NCBI RefSeq assembly: GCF_900112425.1 | Contig: NZ_FOLP01000006.1 | Location: 310,001 to 374,000, forward strand | Origin: Variovorax sp. OK212 | Lineage (GTDB): Bacteria; Pseudomonadota; Gammaproteobacteria; Burkholderiales; Burkholderiaceae_C | DNA length: 64,000 nucleotides | Reading direction: 5' to 3' | The notes under the pieces: model-generated | Seen by the model: the letters and a program-made list of their open reading frames with translations, nothing else | Database searches by the model: none | What the model was told of the DNA's origin: nothing | Made by a program: the position numbers and the translations under genes | Shown: positions 63,324 through 64,000 of the stretch, one piece after another | How the letters are laid out: each line of letters opens with the position of its first letter | How positions within the stretch are numbered: position 1 is the first letter of the stretch

Positions 63324-64000
63324 ATGCAATTCGCCTCCCGCCTCGACAACGTCGAAACCTCCGCCATCCGCGAACTCTTCAAGCTGCTGGGCAAGCCCGG
63401 CATCATCAGCTTCGCGGGCGGTTTTCCCGACAGCGCCATGTTCGACGTGGAAGGCCTCAAGGAGGCGAGCCAGAAGGCGCTGACCGAAGAAGCCGGCGGC
63501 GCGCTGCAGTACGGCGCCACCGAAGGCTACGAGCCGCTGCGCACGCAGCTCGGTGCCTTCATGAAGACCAAGGGCGTCGAGGTCGACCCCAGCGGCCTGA
63601 TCGTCACCACCGGCAGCCAGCAGGCGCTGGACCTGCTGGGCAAGACCATGATCTCGCCCGGCGACAAGGTGATCGTGGAGGGCCCGACCTTCCTGGCCAC
63701 CATCCAGTGCTTTCGCCTGTACGGCGCGCAGCTCATCAGCGCGCCCATCGACGCCAACGGCGTGAAGACCGACGAACTCGAGAAGCTCATTGCCGAGCAC
63801 AAGCCCAAGTTCGTCTACCTGATTCCCACCTTCGGCAACCCCAGCGGTGCCATGCTGAGCCTGGAGCGCCGCAAGAAGGTGCTCGAGCTGGCCGTGAAGT
63901 ACCAGACGCTGATCGTCGAGGACGACCCCTACGGCGACCTGTACTTCGGCGAGGCGCCGCCGCCGTCGATCCTGTCGCTGAGCAAGGACGTGCCCGGCAG
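63324..64000 (+). CDS. PLP-dependent aminotransferase, class I/II (3' end outside window)
   Basis: The 225 visible residues have the fold-type I aminotransferase N-terminal half: FAGGFPDSAMFDVEG near residue 30, QYGATEGYEPLR near 60, TTGSQQALDLLG near 92, and the GNPSG substrate/PLP element near 170. The PLP-binding lysine would lie beyond the window edge. Overall it resembles 2-aminoadipate/aromatic aminotransferases of the LysN/MocR-related type. The exact substrate is unknown. It is divergent from the XRE gene across about 140 bases. Confidence 0.9.
   Translation, partial: MQFASRLDNVETSAIRELFKLLGKPGIISFAGGFPDSAMFDVEGLKEASQKALTEEAGGALQYGATEGYEPLRTQLGAFMKTKGVEVDPSGLIVTTGSQQALDLLGKTMISPGDKVIVEGPTFLATIQCFRLYGAQLISAPIDANGVKTDELEKLIAEHKPKFVYLIPTFGNPSGAMLSLERRKKVLELAVKYQTLIVEDDPYGDLYFGEAPPPSILSLSKDVPG

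Overview
The window is high-GC, densely packed chromosomal DNA from a betaproteobacterium, most likely a Comamonadaceae member such as Variovorax. This rests on overall gene content: a Trp-rich TIGR04438-type protein, a Bug-type solute receptor, zapA followed by 6S RNA, and many LysR regulators. The genus is inferred. I see no insertion sequence, prophage, CRISPR array, tRNA or rRNA.

Layout. 0-12 kb is core metabolism: the end of fumC, a divergent NAD(P)H-binding protein/LysR pair, a UPF0114 membrane protein, acs, a LapA-like protein, a small cytochrome c, [2Fe-2S]-type ilvD with a divergent LysR gene, and lgt. 11.5-17.2 kb is a malonate-use operon (GntR regulator, malonyl-CoA decarboxylase, Bug receptor, enoyl-CoA hydratase-like protein, malonyl-CoA synthetase) behind a palindromic operator candidate. 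17.2-22 kb holds a beta-lactamase-like hydrolase and an aldoxime dehydratase/nitrilase pair with a divergent AraC regulator. 22-25.6 kb holds a universal stress protein remnant, a TauE/SafE permease, 6S RNA, zapA, a ZapB-like coiled coil and a ClC protein.

The centrepiece is at 25.7-40.9 kb. A cobalamin riboswitch leads 13 same-strand, mostly overlapping genes: btuB, cobB, cobU, btuF, btuC, btuD, cobO, bluB, an ExbB-like gene, a DUF2149 gene, cobN, cbiB and cobD. The CobN-like protein has a signal peptide and a C-terminal membrane anchor, and lies directly behind an ExbB/ExbD-like pair. This suggests an envelope-located, proton-motive-force-driven metal chelatase or dechelatase acting on incoming corrinoids. 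A second cob cluster (cobQ, cobT, cobS, cobC; 52.9-56.8 kb) completes nucleotide-loop assembly. No corrin-ring genes occur in the window, so corrinoid import, remodelling and late assembly look like the main function here.

Between the two cob clusters lie lrgA/lrgB-type genes, a GNAT acetyltransferase, an OsmC protein, a YcgR-like PilZ protein, and an RND efflux operon. The efflux operon has the layout of Burkholderia ceoR/llpE-ceoAB-opcM (bpeEF-oprC), with a divergent LysR gene and an alpha/beta-hydrolase that has lost its catalytic serine and histidine. The right end carries a MalT-like LuxR regulator divergent from a chemotaxis receptor, a secreted protein with an Ivy-type lysozyme-inhibitor domain, nth, an XRE regulator, and the start of a PLP aminotransferase cut by the window edge.
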